A model generated the notes under the pieces. The model had not been told where the DNA came from, made no database searches, and was given only the letters and a program-made list of their open reading frames with translations. Positions 1-8,622 of a DNA stretch of 64,000 nt are shown here, in pieces. How positions within the stretch are numbered: the first letter of the stretch is position 1; every line of letters starts with the position of its first letter. Source of the stretch: Lentisphaerae bacterium WC36 (GTDB lineage: Bacteria; Verrucomicrobiota; Lentisphaeria; Victivallales; SZUA-371). The stretch covers positions 434,001 to 498,000 of the forward strand of contig CP085689.1 of NCBI GenBank assembly GCA_020683205.1, in the 5' to 3' direction. Both the position numbers and the translations under genes were made by a program.

Positions 1-1
1 T

Positions 2-1018
2 AAAGCGTCGCATACGCAAACTGTTTCAGGCAATACTTTAACTCGTGATAGATATTTTCTAACAGAGTCAGGATTCACTGGTTATGACCAAATATTAGAG
101 GAAGCAACCACTTTAGGTGGAAGTCCAGTCAAATCGTATGTTTTAGGCGATGATGTCATCAGTCAAACGGTGAACGGGGTAACCAGTCATCTGTTGTACG
201 ACGGTCATGGTTCGACTAGACTGTTAACAGGCAATGACGGAGTTGTTAGCGACAGGTATGATTTTGATGCCTACGGCGTTATGCTTGGAGGAAATCCTGA
301 CATTACTAATCCTGCGGCAACTGACCTGTTATATAGTGGTGAACAGTTTGATTCAACGCTGCAGCAACAATATTTGCGTGCTAGGTATTATGACCAAAAT
401 AGTGGACGTTTTAACAGGCAAGATCCATTTGCAGGGAATAACGATGATCCGCAGTCATTACATAAGTATGCATATTGTCATAGTGACCCAATAAACGCAA
501 CCGACCCAAGCGGTGAAATGATTCTTGCCAATCTTTTAGGGTCTATGAAAAATTTAGGGATGAGATATGTTCAGTTTCAAAGAAGTTTAGTTCTACATCA
601 AAAAGCTCTTTTCTCATTGAGAATGACACTAGCTATTGCTACAGGAGTTGCTAGTGGATTCTCGAATCAACAGTTCGGACCTCAAGATATTTCTGACAGT
701 CAATTGTTTGTAATAGGTTTTTTAATAGGAGCAATTGGAGCATGGGTTTCATTTGAATATCCAACATTCTCAACTTTTATGCAAACTATAGCTTTGGACC
801 TTGCCAATACTTATGCTTCAAAAAAGAAAGTTTTTTCTTGGTCAGAATTCAAGGTCAAACTAATTGAAGCTGGTATTAGATCACTTATAGCTCTTGGTTT
901 CAGTCATCTTGAAAAGACAGACTTTTTTGGATTTATGCATGGTTGGGCTGCTTCAGTTTATGCAACTTATATAGTGGATGTAGGTCTTGCATATTTTGAA
1001 TATTTTACAAAAGATTAA
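2..1018 (+). CDS. Rhs/YD-repeat toxin, 3' portion with hydrophobic C-terminal tip (5' partial, cassette A1)
   Basis: The reading frame is already open at base 2, so this is the end of a longer Rhs (YD-repeat) protein; the GTG at 170 is not its start. The core ends in the usual Rhs signature: YDGHGSTRLL, RARYYDQNSGRF and HSDPINATDPSG. In Rhs proteins the core forms a cocoon around a variable toxin tip. The tip here (about 165 residues) has no nuclease motif I recognise; it has several hydrophobic, Gly/Ala-rich segments and resembles the tips of the 4492 and 7263 cassettes. This is the only cassette in the left array joined to a continuing core, so it should be the expressed one. A membrane toxin is inferred. 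Confidence 0.82.
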   Translation, partial: KASHTQTVSGNTLTRDRYFLTESGFTGYDQILEEATTLGGSPVKSYVLGDDVISQTVNGVTSHLLYDGHGSTRLLTGNDGVVSDRYDFDAYGVMLGGNPDITNPAATDLLYSGEQFDSTLQQQYLRARYYDQNSGRFNRQDPFAGNNDDPQSLHKYAYCHSDPINATDPSGEMILANLLGSMKNLGMRYVQFQRSLVLHQKALFSLRMTLAIATGVASGFSNQQFGPQDISDSQLFVIGFLIGAIGAWVSFEYPTFSTFMQTIALDLANTYASKKKVFSWSEFKVKLIEAGIRSLIALGFSHLEKTDFFGFMHGWAASVYATYIVDVGLAYFEYFTKD

Positions 1019-1038
1019 AAAAAATATATAGGTGAATA

Positions 1039-1605
1039 ATGAAATCAAAAAAAAATAAAAATCAACTGTGTGAAATTAGTTTTTGTCGTTCTTTGACTTT
1101 TTTGGGTAGGTATTTAAAGATGCTATTTTTTTTAGCAATTATAGTTTTTTTAACTTGTCTTATTAGTCAAATAATTCATGGTTATTATGTTTTTTTCTTC
1201 AAGTCTAATCTTTTTTTAGATAAGGGGATCTTAAAAGAATCTATGTTAACTAAGTTATTACATTCTTCAGTAATATTTATTCCAGTGTATATTGCTTGTA
1301 TTGGACTTTTAATATCTATAATTAGAAGAAAATATTTATTTTTAGAAAAGATTACTTGGAATGAAGATAAGATTATTTTTTGTAAAGATGACTCAACTAT
1401 TATTGAACATGATAATAATGCCAAACTCAAGTTTGGTAAAGTGGGAGTCTATATAATTTTTGATTCAAAAAATATCAAGTATTATCTCAGAAAAGGAGCT
1501 GTAAAGAAAATATTAGAACAAAATTTACACAATGAATATTTCAATAATTCTGAGATAAAAAAAGAACTTTTTGAATGGCAATCGAAGTTTCAATTTGAAC
1601 GATAA
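1039..1605 (+). CDS. Probable membrane immunity protein for A1
   Basis: 188 residues, 20 bases downstream of the Rhs tip with an AGGTG ribosome site. Two membrane helices are visible at about residues 22-50 and 70-92, followed by a charged cytosolic domain of about 95 residues. Position directly behind an Rhs tip is the classical place for the cognate immunity gene, and a membrane protein fits a membrane-acting tip. A broken close relative lies at 13179-13741, at the far end of the same array. The function is inferred from context; I recognise no named family, although the two-helix plus beta-rich layout resembles bacterial PH-like proteins. Confidence 0.65.
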   Translation: MKSKKNKNQLCEISFCRSLTFLGRYLKMLFFLAIIVFLTCLISQIIHGYYVFFFKSNLFLDKGILKESMLTKLLHSSVIFIPVYIACIGLLISIIRRKYLFLEKITWNEDKIIFCKDDSTIIEHDNNAKLKFGKVGVYIIFDSKNIKYYLRKGAVKKILEQNLHNEYFNNSEIKKELFEWQSKFQFER

Positions 1606-1646
1606 AGCAAATTTGAACTTTGTAATTTGTGTGATTGTTTCACGTT

Positions 1647-1717
1647 GTTGATTGAAAATTTTTGAAGTGAAGGCTTTAAGGTGTCGGGAGTTTAGCACTT
1701 AGGTAGTATCTAAGTGC
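1647..1717 (+). repeat. Cassette boundary element 1, hairpin type
   Basis: Conserved block starting GTTGATTGAAA, with GAAGTGAAGGCTTTAAGG and ending CGGG, followed by a perfect 8-bp inverted repeat (GCACTTAG, 7-base loop, CTAAGTGC at 1695-1717). The right arm is already Rhs core sequence. The same block sits between every immunity gene and the next core fragment in this array. Confidence 0.8.
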
Positions 1718-2492
1718 TCGTTATTATGACCAAAATAGCGGTAGATTTAATCGTTTAGATTCATTTGCTGGGAATAACGATGATCCGCAGTCATTACATA
1801 AGTATGCATATTGCCATTCTGACCCAGTCAACGCAATAGACCCAAGCGGTAATATGTCTCTAATGCAACTGCAATTTTCAATGGTAGCAATTAGTTCTTT
1901 AACTGTAGGGCTATTTAACGGCATAGCATCTTCAAGATTGGGAACAGGGTTTTGGAAAGGATTTTTATCTGGAACAATTGGGACCGCTGTAACAACCTCT
2001 TTAATTATTTTTGCAAAGTTATCCCCCAAATTCGCATTTGCTGCAGGAGGGGCTGTTTCTCAGATTATTGTTGAGGCTTTAAATGGAACTTTGTGGACTA
2101 AAGCTGGAGCTGGAAGAATTGCAATATCGACAGGAATAAGTTTTATTGCAGGATTAGCATTTGGCGCTAAAGCACTAGATGGGTTATCAGGGTTGGTACA
2201 ACCTATAAGCCAGTTGGCAAATTTATCTAAAGGCACTTTTTTAGAGCTAGTTAAAATTTTTAACAGAGATTTTTGGGGTAATTTTATGCTTAATACAGGT
2301 ATATTTCAAGCAACAAATATTTTACAACTTGCACAAGGCGTTATTATTGCAGTTAGAAACTTTTTTAAGTCTCTTCCTAAAAAACTTGAAAATTATAATA
2401 AACAAGGTGATGATAATTTAAGAGCAAAAGACTTGCAAACAATTAACGAACTTAAAGAACTTATAGAAAATGAAAAAGGAGATTTTGTATGA
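1707..2492 (+). CDS. Orphan Rhs core fragment plus hydrophobic tip (cassette A2)
   Basis: The frame opens just after a TAG and enters the core at Y-L-S-A-R-Y-Y-D, running through the conserved core end (HSDPVNAIDPSG) into a tip of about 212 residues. No ATG precedes the tip, so this is a displaced, probably silent cassette rather than a stand-alone gene. The tip is Gly/Ala-rich with several hydrophobic stretches and a charged helical tail. It overlaps the next gene by four bases. Displaced Rhs tips are known to act as a reservoir that can recombine back onto the full-length core; that role is inferred here. Confidence 0.72.
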   Translation, partial: YLSARYYDQNSGRFNRLDSFAGNNDDPQSLHKYAYCHSDPVNAIDPSGNMSLMQLQFSMVAISSLTVGLFNGIASSRLGTGFWKGFLSGTIGTAVTTSLIIFAKLSPKFAFAAGGAVSQIIVEALNGTLWTKAGAGRIAISTGISFIAGLAFGAKALDGLSGLVQPISQLANLSKGTFLELVKIFNRDFWGNFMLNTGIFQATNILQLAQGVIIAVRNFFKSLPKKLENYNKQGDDNLRAKDLQTINELKELIENEKGDFV

Positions 2493-2875
2493 AAAAGACT
2501 AAACCAGATAAAGATAATGTTATTCTTTTTTTTATTTTTCAGTCGTCGATATTTTTGGCTGGTGCTGAGATATCTATGACATTGCTTCTTGTATGGTATA
2601 TGATTAAATATTTCCTTAAGTTTTTACCATCTTTTATGAAAGAAAATTTATTTGATTTTGTTCAATATATATTTGAAGGAAATAACAAAATAGTACTAGC
2701 TATATTTTTATTCTCCTTATTTTTTGTTATTAATTTTTGGATTTTAAAGAAGATTTATAAAAAAATGAGAGAAAAAAATAACACTAATACACAATTTACT
2801 TTTGCCTCAATTGGATTAATTTCAATTTTGGCTACGGTTAGTTTAGTTCGAATAGTTGGAGTTTTACTAAAATAA
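2489..2875 (+). CDS. Probable membrane immunity protein for A2
   Basis: 128 residues with three predicted membrane helices (about residues 12-38, 70-90 and 104-126). The start overlaps the tip's stop codon (ATGA), with AAGGAG 8 bases upstream, which indicates translational coupling. Family not recognised; the immunity role is inferred from position and from pairing with a hydrophobic tip. Confidence 0.62.
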   Translation: MKKTKPDKDNVILFFIFQSSIFLAGAEISMTLLLVWYMIKYFLKFLPSFMKENLFDFVQYIFEGNNKIVLAIFLFSLFFVINFWILKKIYKKMREKNNTNTQFTFASIGLISILATVSLVRIVGVLLK

Positions 2876-2926
2876 TTTGTAAGTCGTGAGGTTTAGTCCT
2901 ATTTTTTATTAGTTTATTTCACGCGT

Positions 2927-2968
2927 GTTGATTGAAATTTTTTGAAATGAAGGCTTTAAGGTGACGGG
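2927..2968 (+). repeat. Cassette boundary element 2, no hairpin
   Basis: Same GTTGATTGAAA to ACGGG block as at 1647, but followed by CTGTTGTCGCATATGGGG and entry into the core at A-Y-G-x-M-L-G-G instead of the hairpin. Confidence 0.78.
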
Positions 2969-2988
2969 CTGTTGTCGCATATGGGGAG

Positions 2989-3882
2989 ATGTTGGGTGGA
3001 AATCATGACATTACGAACACTGCGGCGACTGACCTGTTATATAGTGGTGAACAGTTTGATTCAACGCTGCAGCAACAATATTTGCGTGCTAGGTATTATG
3101 ACCAAAATAGTGGACGTTTTAACAGGCTAGATCCATTTGCAGGGAATAACGATGATCCGCAGTCATTACATAAGTATGCATATTGTCATTCCGACCCAGT
3201 CAACGCAATCGACCCAACTGGCGAGTTCACTATTGTTAATATACTTTTTACAGCTTCAGTAGTAGGTGTTATGTCTGGAACATTTAATATGGCCGTGAAC
3301 AAAAAATTTTATACAAATGGAAATGCAGCGCAGGCATTTGTATCTGGCTTTATATCAGGATTTTTGTTTACAATTTTTATTGCCATAGGAATGCCCCCTT
3401 GGATTGTCGGAGGAATTTCTTCTGTAGTTGCTCAAATATATGAGGAGATTAATGAAGGTGGATTTACTGCCGAAAATTGGTGGGTCGCTGTACTCAGGAT
3501 TGTTCTTGTAGGAATAATTGGACTTATTGGGGGCGGTGTTTTGGGTAAATGGGGAATAGCAGAACCTGCAAATATGGTTAAATCAGTATCTACTGTTGCA
3601 CTAAAAGATTTTATAAAATCTTTTTCTACAAATTTAGGAAGTTCAATAATTTCAGGTCTACTGCTTGGCGTTGTTATAACTATTGCAACTAGTGCTGTAA
3701 AATTAATCGAAGGCATTATTAAATGGGCTTATAATTGGGGTGATATATATAGCAAAAGAATAATGAATTACACATGGTATGATATAAAGAAAGATTATAA
3801 AATAAAGGATGAGGAATTGAATGCGCTAATATCATTTGAACGAATACTTAATGAAATGAAGTCGAACGAACAACAATCTTAA
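2989..3882 (+). CDS. Orphan Rhs core fragment plus hydrophobic tip (cassette A3)
   Basis: Core homology begins just upstream of the first ATG (A-Y-G-E-M-L-G-G-N) and continues through LLYSGEQF, LRARYYDQNSG and IDPTGE. The tip (about 215 residues) starts FTIVNILF and alternates hydrophobic Gly-rich helices with short loops, ending in a charged helix. The ATG touches a purine-rich GGGGAG with no spacing, so translation from it is doubtful. The tip is repeated almost perfectly at 6005-6653. Toxin activity is inferred from Rhs architecture only. Confidence 0.72.
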   Translation: MLGGNHDITNTAATDLLYSGEQFDSTLQQQYLRARYYDQNSGRFNRLDPFAGNNDDPQSLHKYAYCHSDPVNAIDPTGEFTIVNILFTASVVGVMSGTFNMAVNKKFYTNGNAAQAFVSGFISGFLFTIFIAIGMPPWIVGGISSVVAQIYEEINEGGFTAENWWVAVLRIVLVGIIGLIGGGVLGKWGIAEPANMVKSVSTVALKDFIKSFSTNLGSSIISGLLLGVVITIATSAVKLIEGIIKWAYNWGDIYSKRIMNYTWYDIKKDYKIKDEELNALISFERILNEMKSNEQQS

Positions 3883-3904
3883 TCTAATAAAAGAGAATAG
3901 TTAT

Positions 3905-4369
3905 ATGGAAAAGATATTTAATAAAGCTGTTTTTGAATGGACCGAGCCTTTGATTATTTCAAGAGCAAGACAACGAACTTTTAAATTTTGGGGAGTTAGA
4001 ATTTTTTCAGCTATAGTATTTGTTATTTTTCAAATAGTTGTTTTTTCTGTAGTGGGTTATTTAGAAGAAAAACTCCATTATTTTCTTAATGCAATCCTAT
4101 TAAGTTTATTCACTGTTATTATATTTATAGTTGTTATTATTCGACTCTATAATAGTTCATCAAATATTGAAGTCACAAATAAAAAAATACATAATTATTA
4201 TGAGTTTAACATTTCTTTTAAAAAAATTGTTTCTGTTGATTTTATTAATGATAAGAATATAAAAATTATGTATTTATTATTGAAAAATGGAGTTAAATAT
4301 AAAATAGGAATTGATGACTCAATTGATGTAGAAGAGCTTAAAGCATGGTTTGCTGAGCGTATAAGTTGA
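3905..4369 (+). CDS. Probable membrane immunity protein for A3
   Basis: 154 residues with two hydrophobic helices (about 31-53 and 58-82) and a charged C-terminal domain containing a predicted beta-rich segment. It follows the A3 tip by 22 bases. An apparently identical protein is encoded at 6676-7140, so tip and partner were duplicated as a pair. The layout (two helices plus a small soluble domain) matches the partner proteins at 1039, 5249 and 8020. Confidence 0.62.
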   Translation: MEKIFNKAVFEWTEPLIISRARQRTFKFWGVRIFSAIVFVIFQIVVFSVVGYLEEKLHYFLNAILLSLFTVIIFIVVIIRLYNSSSNIEVTNKKIHNYYEFNISFKKIVSVDFINDKNIKIMYLLLKNGVKYKIGIDDSIDVEELKAWFAERIS

Positions 4370-4428
4370 TGATTGATGAATAAACAATTTGCTAGTAGAA
4401 TTGTTTTATATTAGTGTTTATGCACATT

Positions 4429-4471
4429 GTTGATTGAAATTTTTTTGAAGTGAATGCTTTAAGGTGACGGG
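4429..4471 (+). repeat. Cassette boundary element 3, no hairpin
   Basis: GTTGATTGAAA block ending ACGGG, followed by the CTGTTGTCGCATATGGGG leader and core entry at A-Y-G. Copied exactly with the duplication at 7200. Confidence 0.78.
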
Positions 4472-4491
4472 CTGTTGTCGCATATGGGGAG

Positions 4492-5238
4492 ATGTTGGGT
4501 GGAAATCATGACATTACGAACACTGCGGCTACTGACCTGCTATATTCAGGCGAACAATACGACAATACGCTACAGCAACAATATCTAAGGGCACGTTATT
4601 ACGACCAGAATTCGGGCAGATTCAATCGTTTAGATCCGTATAAAGGAAATAATTTCGACCCTCAGTCATTGCATAAATATGCATATTGTCATTCCGACCC
4701 AATAAACGCAACCGACCCAACAGGTATGTTTACCCTTGCAGGGATGATGTCAACAATGACAACTAGGATTACAAATGGAATAAAAGTAACTTCTGTAAAA
4801 GTTGCTGTGGCTTGGAAACAAGCTAATCTTATACAGCGCATATTCATGGTCACTAGTGCAATATCAAATGGATTTGTGAACATGTATACATCAGGGTTAA
4901 AATCTGATGGAAAAGCATTCACAATAGGATTTCTTGCAGGATTACTTGGAGGCTTAGTTTCATTTAGATCTCCAACAATTGGTGCAGGACTAATTAGTAG
5001 CTTAACAAGTAGCTTCAATGCTGCATTTAGTGATAAACCCATAACGAAAAAAGTTATTATTAATATATTAATTGATACTGTAGCTGCCTGTACGGTTGCT
5101 TTTGGTACAGGACTAGTAGCTAAGTTGATAGGAAAGACAGATATCATTGGAGAGTTATTATCTTTTTGTATTGGGTATGATGCTGGATTAGGTACTGGCG
5201 TCGCTATAAGTTATCTTAGAACCTTTGAATATATATAG
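4492..5238 (+). CDS. Orphan Rhs core fragment plus hydrophobic tip (cassette A4)
   Basis: 248 residues. The core is a slightly different allele (SGEQYDNTLQQQYLRARYYD, RLDPYKGNNFDPQ). The tip starts MFTLAGMM and contains a Gly-rich hydrophobic centre (GFLAGLLGGLVSF) related to the A1 tip. It differs from its sister at 7263 in two blocks, around residues 110-120 and the last 45 residues. A good ribosome site for the next gene overlaps its end. Membrane activity is inferred. Confidence 0.72.
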   Translation: MLGGNHDITNTAATDLLYSGEQYDNTLQQQYLRARYYDQNSGRFNRLDPYKGNNFDPQSLHKYAYCHSDPINATDPTGMFTLAGMMSTMTTRITNGIKVTSVKVAVAWKQANLIQRIFMVTSAISNGFVNMYTSGLKSDGKAFTIGFLAGLLGGLVSFRSPTIGAGLISSLTSSFNAAFSDKPITKKVIINILIDTVAACTVAFGTGLVAKLIGKTDIIGELLSFCIGYDAGLGTGVAISYLRTFEYI

Positions 5239-5248
5239 GAGTTATACT

Positions 5249-5782
5249 ATGAATAGTAAATACAATTGTAACAAGAGAAACGTTTTAAAGAATAAATTGA
5301 CCTTACTAATAACTATGTTAATATTTGGTAGTATGCCCATTTTGTTTGTTGTAGCAACTCTTAAGAAATATGATTATGATGCTTTTGGAGTTTCGGGAAC
5401 AATTATAACTATATTGTTATTAATTTTGCTAAGTTCAATGTTTTTTCTTTGGGGATTACCTGTTTTAGTAGAGTATAAAAGGCGTCCTCTCTTCAAGTTT
5501 TCAACTATAATATTAGATGATAGAAATATTACTTTTTTAAAGAGTGATTGTTGTAAATTAGTTATTTGCAATAATAAGATAAACTATATTTTAGTTGTAA
5601 AAAACAATAAATTTAATTGTTTAACGATAAAAACTCAGAAGCGTTTTTTGCATATCTCTGATAATGAATTAATTGATTTCGATTCATTTAAAATTGATTT
5701 GAAAAAATTTGCTGAATTTAATAACATAGAATTTAAAAATAAATTAACTGAAGAGGAACAAAAAGAACTTTATAAATTATAG
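5249..5782 (+). CDS. Probable membrane immunity protein for A4
   Basis: 177 residues from the ATG preceded by AGGAG at 7 bases; a longer in-frame TTG start inside the tip gene has no such site. Two membrane helices (about residues 17-40 and 50-75) and a soluble C-terminal domain ending in an acidic-basic helix. The last 50 residues are almost the same as in the sister at 8020, whereas the middle differs, as does the cognate tip. This parallel divergence is what a specific toxin-immunity pair would show. Confidence 0.65.
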   Translation: MNSKYNCNKRNVLKNKLTLLITMLIFGSMPILFVVATLKKYDYDAFGVSGTIITILLLILLSSMFFLWGLPVLVEYKRRPLFKFSTIILDDRNITFLKSDCCKLVICNNKINYILVVKNNKFNCLTIKTQKRFLHISDNELIDFDSFKIDLKKFAEFNNIEFKNKLTEEEQKELYKL

Positions 5783-5791
5783 GTTTGAATT

Positions 5792-5860
5792 GCTGATTGA
5801 AAATTAAAAGTGAATGCTTTAAGGTGTCGGGAGTTAAGCACTTAGGTGGTATCTAAGTGC
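5792..5860 (+). repeat. Cassette boundary element 4, hairpin type
   Basis: GCTGATTGAAA variant of the block ending TCGGG, then the GCACTTAG/CTAAGTGC inverted repeat (5838-5860). The loop is GTGGTAT here instead of GTAGTAT. Confidence 0.78.
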
Positions 5861-6653
5861 TCGTTATTATGACCAAAATAGTGGACGTTTTAACAGACTA
5901 GATCCATTTGCAGGGAATAACGATGATCCGCAGTCATTACATAAGTATGCATATTGTCATTCCGACCCAGTCAACGCAATCGACCCAACTGGCGAGTTCA
6001 CTATTGTTAATATACTTTTTACAGCTTCAGTAGTAGGTGTTATGTCTGGAACATTTAATATGGCCGTGAACAAAAAATTTTATACAAATGGAAATGCAGC
6101 GCAGGCATTTGTATCTGGCTTTATATCAGGATTTTTGTTTACAATTTTTATTGCCATAGGAATGCCCCCTTGGATTGTCGGAGGAATTTCTTCTGTAGTT
6201 GCTCAAATATATGAGGAGATTAATGAAGGTGGATTTACTGCCGAAAATTGGTGGGTCGCTGTACTCAGGATTGTTCTTGTAGGAATAATTGGACTTATTG
6301 GGGGCGGTGTTTTGGGTAAATGGGGAATAGCAGAACCTGCAAATATGGTTAAATCAGTATCTACTGTTGCACTAAAAGATTTTATAAAATCTTTTTCTAC
6401 AAATTTAGGAAGTTCAATAATTTCAGGTCTACTGCTTGGCGTTGTTATAACTATTGCAACTAGTGCTGTAAAATTAATCGAAGGCATTATTAAATGGGCT
6501 TATAATTGGGGTGATATATATAGCAAAAGAATAATGAATTACACATGGTATGATATAAAGAAAGATTATAAAATAAAGGATGAGGAATTGAATGCGCTAA
6601 TATCATTTGAACGAATACTTAATGAAATGAAGTCGAACGAACAACAATCTTAA
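5850..6653 (+). CDS. Orphan Rhs core fragment plus hydrophobic tip (cassette A5, copy of A3)
   Basis: Open from the hairpin's right arm (Y-L-S-A-R-Y-Y-D) through IDPTGE into a tip identical, as far as I can read, to that of A3. Because it uses the hairpin-type junction, its core is shorter than that of A3 and there is no usable ATG before the tip. It is therefore a displaced cassette created by duplication, with the junction type changed. Confidence 0.7.
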   Translation, partial: YLSARYYDQNSGRFNRLDPFAGNNDDPQSLHKYAYCHSDPVNAIDPTGEFTIVNILFTASVVGVMSGTFNMAVNKKFYTNGNAAQAFVSGFISGFLFTIFIAIGMPPWIVGGISSVVAQIYEEINEGGFTAENWWVAVLRIVLVGIIGLIGGGVLGKWGIAEPANMVKSVSTVALKDFIKSFSTNLGSSIISGLLLGVVITIATSAVKLIEGIIKWAYNWGDIYSKRIMNYTWYDIKKDYKIKDEELNALISFERILNEMKSNEQQS

Positions 6654-6675
6654 TCTAATAAAAGAGAATAGTTAT

Positions 6676-7140
6676 ATGGAAAAGATATTTAATAAAGCTG
6701 TTTTTGAATGGACCGAGCCTTTGATTATTTCAAGAGCAAGACAACGAACTTTTAAATTTTGGGGAGTTAGAATTTTTTCAGCTATAGTATTTGTTATTTT
6801 TCAAATAGTTGTTTTTTCTGTAGTGGGTTATTTAGAAGAAAAACTCCATTATTTTCTTAATGCAATCCTATTAAGTTTATTCACTGTTATTATATTTATA
6901 GTTGTTATTATTCGACTCTATAATAGTTCATCAAATATTGAAGTCACAAATAAAAAAATACATAATTATTATGAGTTTAACATTTCTTTTAAAAAAATTG
7001 TTTCTGTTGATTTTATTAATGATAAGAATATAAAAATTATGTATTTATTATTGAAAAATGGAGTTAAATATAAAATAGGAATTGATGACTCAATTGATGT
7101 AGAAGAGCTTAAAGCATGGTTTGCTGAGCGTATAAGTTGA
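6676..7140 (+). CDS. Probable membrane immunity protein for A5 (copy of the A3 partner)
   Basis: 154 residues, the same protein sequence as the one at 3905, with the same 22-base gap from its tip. Two membrane helices near the N-terminus and a charged C-terminal domain. Lack of differences between the copies indicates a recent duplication or gene conversion. Confidence 0.62.
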   Translation: MEKIFNKAVFEWTEPLIISRARQRTFKFWGVRIFSAIVFVIFQIVVFSVVGYLEEKLHYFLNAILLSLFTVIIFIVVIIRLYNSSSNIEVTNKKIHNYYEFNISFKKIVSVDFINDKNIKIMYLLLKNGVKYKIGIDDSIDVEELKAWFAERIS

Positions 7141-7199
7141 TGATTGATGAATAAACAATTTGCTAGTAGAATTGTTTTATATTAGTGTTTATGCACATT

Positions 7200-7242
7200 G
7201 TTGATTGAAATTTTTTTGAAGTGAATGCTTTAAGGTGACGGG
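7200..7242 (+). repeat. Cassette boundary element 5, no hairpin
   Basis: Duplicate of the element at 4429 with the same downstream leader and core entry. Confidence 0.78.
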
Positions 7243-7262
7243 CTGTTGTCGCATATGGGGAG

Positions 7263-8009
7263 ATGTTGGGTGGAAATCATGACATTACGAACACTGCGGC
7301 TACTGACCTGCTATATTCAGGCGAACAATACGACAATACGCTACAGCAACAATATCTAAGGGCACGTTATTACGACCAGAATTCGGGCAGATTCAATCGT
7401 TTAGATCCGTATAAAGGAAATAATTTCGACCCTCAGTCATTGCATAAATATGCATATTGTCATTCCGACCCAGTCAACGCAATCGACCCAACAGGTATGT
7501 TTACCCTTGCAGGGATGATGTCAACAATGACAACTAGGATTACAAATGGAATAAAAGTAACTTCTGTAAAAGTTGCTGTGGCTTGGAAACAAGCTGAGGC
7601 TTTACAGCGTATATTAATGGTTTATAGTGCATTCTCAAATGGTTTTGTAAATATGTACACATCAGGGTTAAAATCTGATGGAAAAGCGTTTACAATAGGA
7701 TTTCTTGCAGGATTACTTGGAGGTTTAGTTTCATTTAGATCTCCAACAATTGGTGCAGGACTAATTAGTAGCTTAACAAGTAGCTTTAATGCTGCATTTA
7801 GTGATAAACCCATAACGAAAAAAGTTATTATTAATATATTAATTGATACTGTAGCTGCTAGCGGAGTTGCTTTTATTGCGACAGGACTTGCTAAATGGTT
7901 TAAGGTTATAGGTGCCAAAGAAGAGTTAGAGTTATTTTTTATTGGTTATGACGCTAGTTTGCTTACTGGTGCTATTATTACCGGTTTACGAATTTTTGAA
8001 TATATATAG
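7263..8009 (+). CDS. Orphan Rhs core fragment plus hydrophobic tip (cassette A6)
   Basis: 248 residues, sister of A4. The core and first part of the tip are nearly identical; the block after AVAWKQA and the last 45 residues differ. Conserved Gly-rich centre, hydrophobic throughout. The end of the core has the PVNAIDPTG allele where A4 has PINATDPTG, so core alleles have been shuffled between cassettes. Confidence 0.72.
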   Translation: MLGGNHDITNTAATDLLYSGEQYDNTLQQQYLRARYYDQNSGRFNRLDPYKGNNFDPQSLHKYAYCHSDPVNAIDPTGMFTLAGMMSTMTTRITNGIKVTSVKVAVAWKQAEALQRILMVYSAFSNGFVNMYTSGLKSDGKAFTIGFLAGLLGGLVSFRSPTIGAGLISSLTSSFNAAFSDKPITKKVIINILIDTVAASGVAFIATGLAKWFKVIGAKEELELFFIGYDASLLTGAIITGLRIFEYI

Positions 8010-8019
8010 GAGTTATGTT

Positions 8020-8544
8020 ATGAACAACAAATATAATTGTAATAAGCGAAATATGTTAAAGATTAAATTATTTTTATTGATATCTATGTCCATATTTTAT
8101 GGTATACCAATTTTAACTATTATAGGTGTTATTAAGAAATATAATTATGATGCTTTTGGAGTTTCGGGAACAATTATAACTATATTGTTCTTAATTTTGC
8201 TGAGTTTATTACTTTTCTTTTTTGCATATTTTGGATTAAAGAGCTATATAAAACGTCCTTTAGTGATGTTTCCGATTGTGATATTAAACGATAATAATAT
8301 TACTTTTTTAAAGAATAATCATCGTAAATTAATTATTTATAGCAATGAAATAGATTATATTTTAGTTAGGGAAAATAATCATTCAACTATAAAAACTCAG
8401 AAGCAATTTTTGCATATCTCTGATAATGAATTAATTGATTTCGATTTATTTAAAATTGATTTGAAAAAATTTGCTGAATTTAATAACATAGAATTTAAAA
8501 ATAAATTAACTGAAGAGGAACAAAAAGAACTTTATAAATTATAG
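8020..8544 (+). CDS. Probable membrane immunity protein for A6
   Basis: 174 residues from the ATG with AGGAG upstream; an upstream in-frame GTG inside the tip is less likely. Two membrane helices near the N-terminus, then a soluble domain. The last 50 residues match the partner at 5249 almost exactly while the rest has many substitutions. Immunity is inferred from position and co-variation with the tip. Confidence 0.65.
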   Translation: MNNKYNCNKRNMLKIKLFLLISMSIFYGIPILTIIGVIKKYNYDAFGVSGTIITILFLILLSLLLFFFAYFGLKSYIKRPLVMFPIVILNDNNITFLKNNHRKLIIYSNEIDYILVRENNHSTIKTQKQFLHISDNELIDFDLFKIDLKKFAEFNNIEFKNKLTEEEQKELYKL

Positions 8545-8553
8545 GTTTGAATT

Positions 8554-8622
8554 GCTGATTGAAAATTAAAAGTGAATGCTTTAAGGTGTCGGGAGTTTAG
8601 CACTTAGGTAGTATCTAAGTGC
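8554..8622 (+). repeat. Cassette boundary element 6, hairpin type
   Basis: GCTGATTGAAA block ending TCGGG, then GCACTTAG, GTAGTAT loop, CTAAGTGC (8600-8622), the right arm leading into core. Confidence 0.8.

Larger units (their letters stand above)
3102..5782 (+). repeat. First copy of a 2,771-bp tandem duplication (A3-A4 unit)
   Basis: Bases from about 3102 reappear 2,771 bases downstream. The two copies are nearly identical to about 4824, then similar with substitutions to about 5088, then diverge through the 3' end of the tip and the following immunity gene, while gene starts keep the same offset. Confidence 0.8.
5873..8544 (+). repeat. Second copy of the tandem duplication (A5-A6 unit)
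   Basis: Matches the unit beginning at 3102 with a constant offset of 2,771 bases up to the immunity gene start at 8020. It loses nine bases inside that gene. Confidence 0.8.

Noticed and set aside
170-172. GTG as start of the first Rhs gene
   Set aside because: The frame is open back to base 2 with Rhs-like sequence, so it is internal.
3432-3716. Open frame on the minus strand over the A3 tip (also at 6203-6487)
   Set aside because: Antisense shadow of a hydrophobic coding region, with no ribosome site and no protein-like features.
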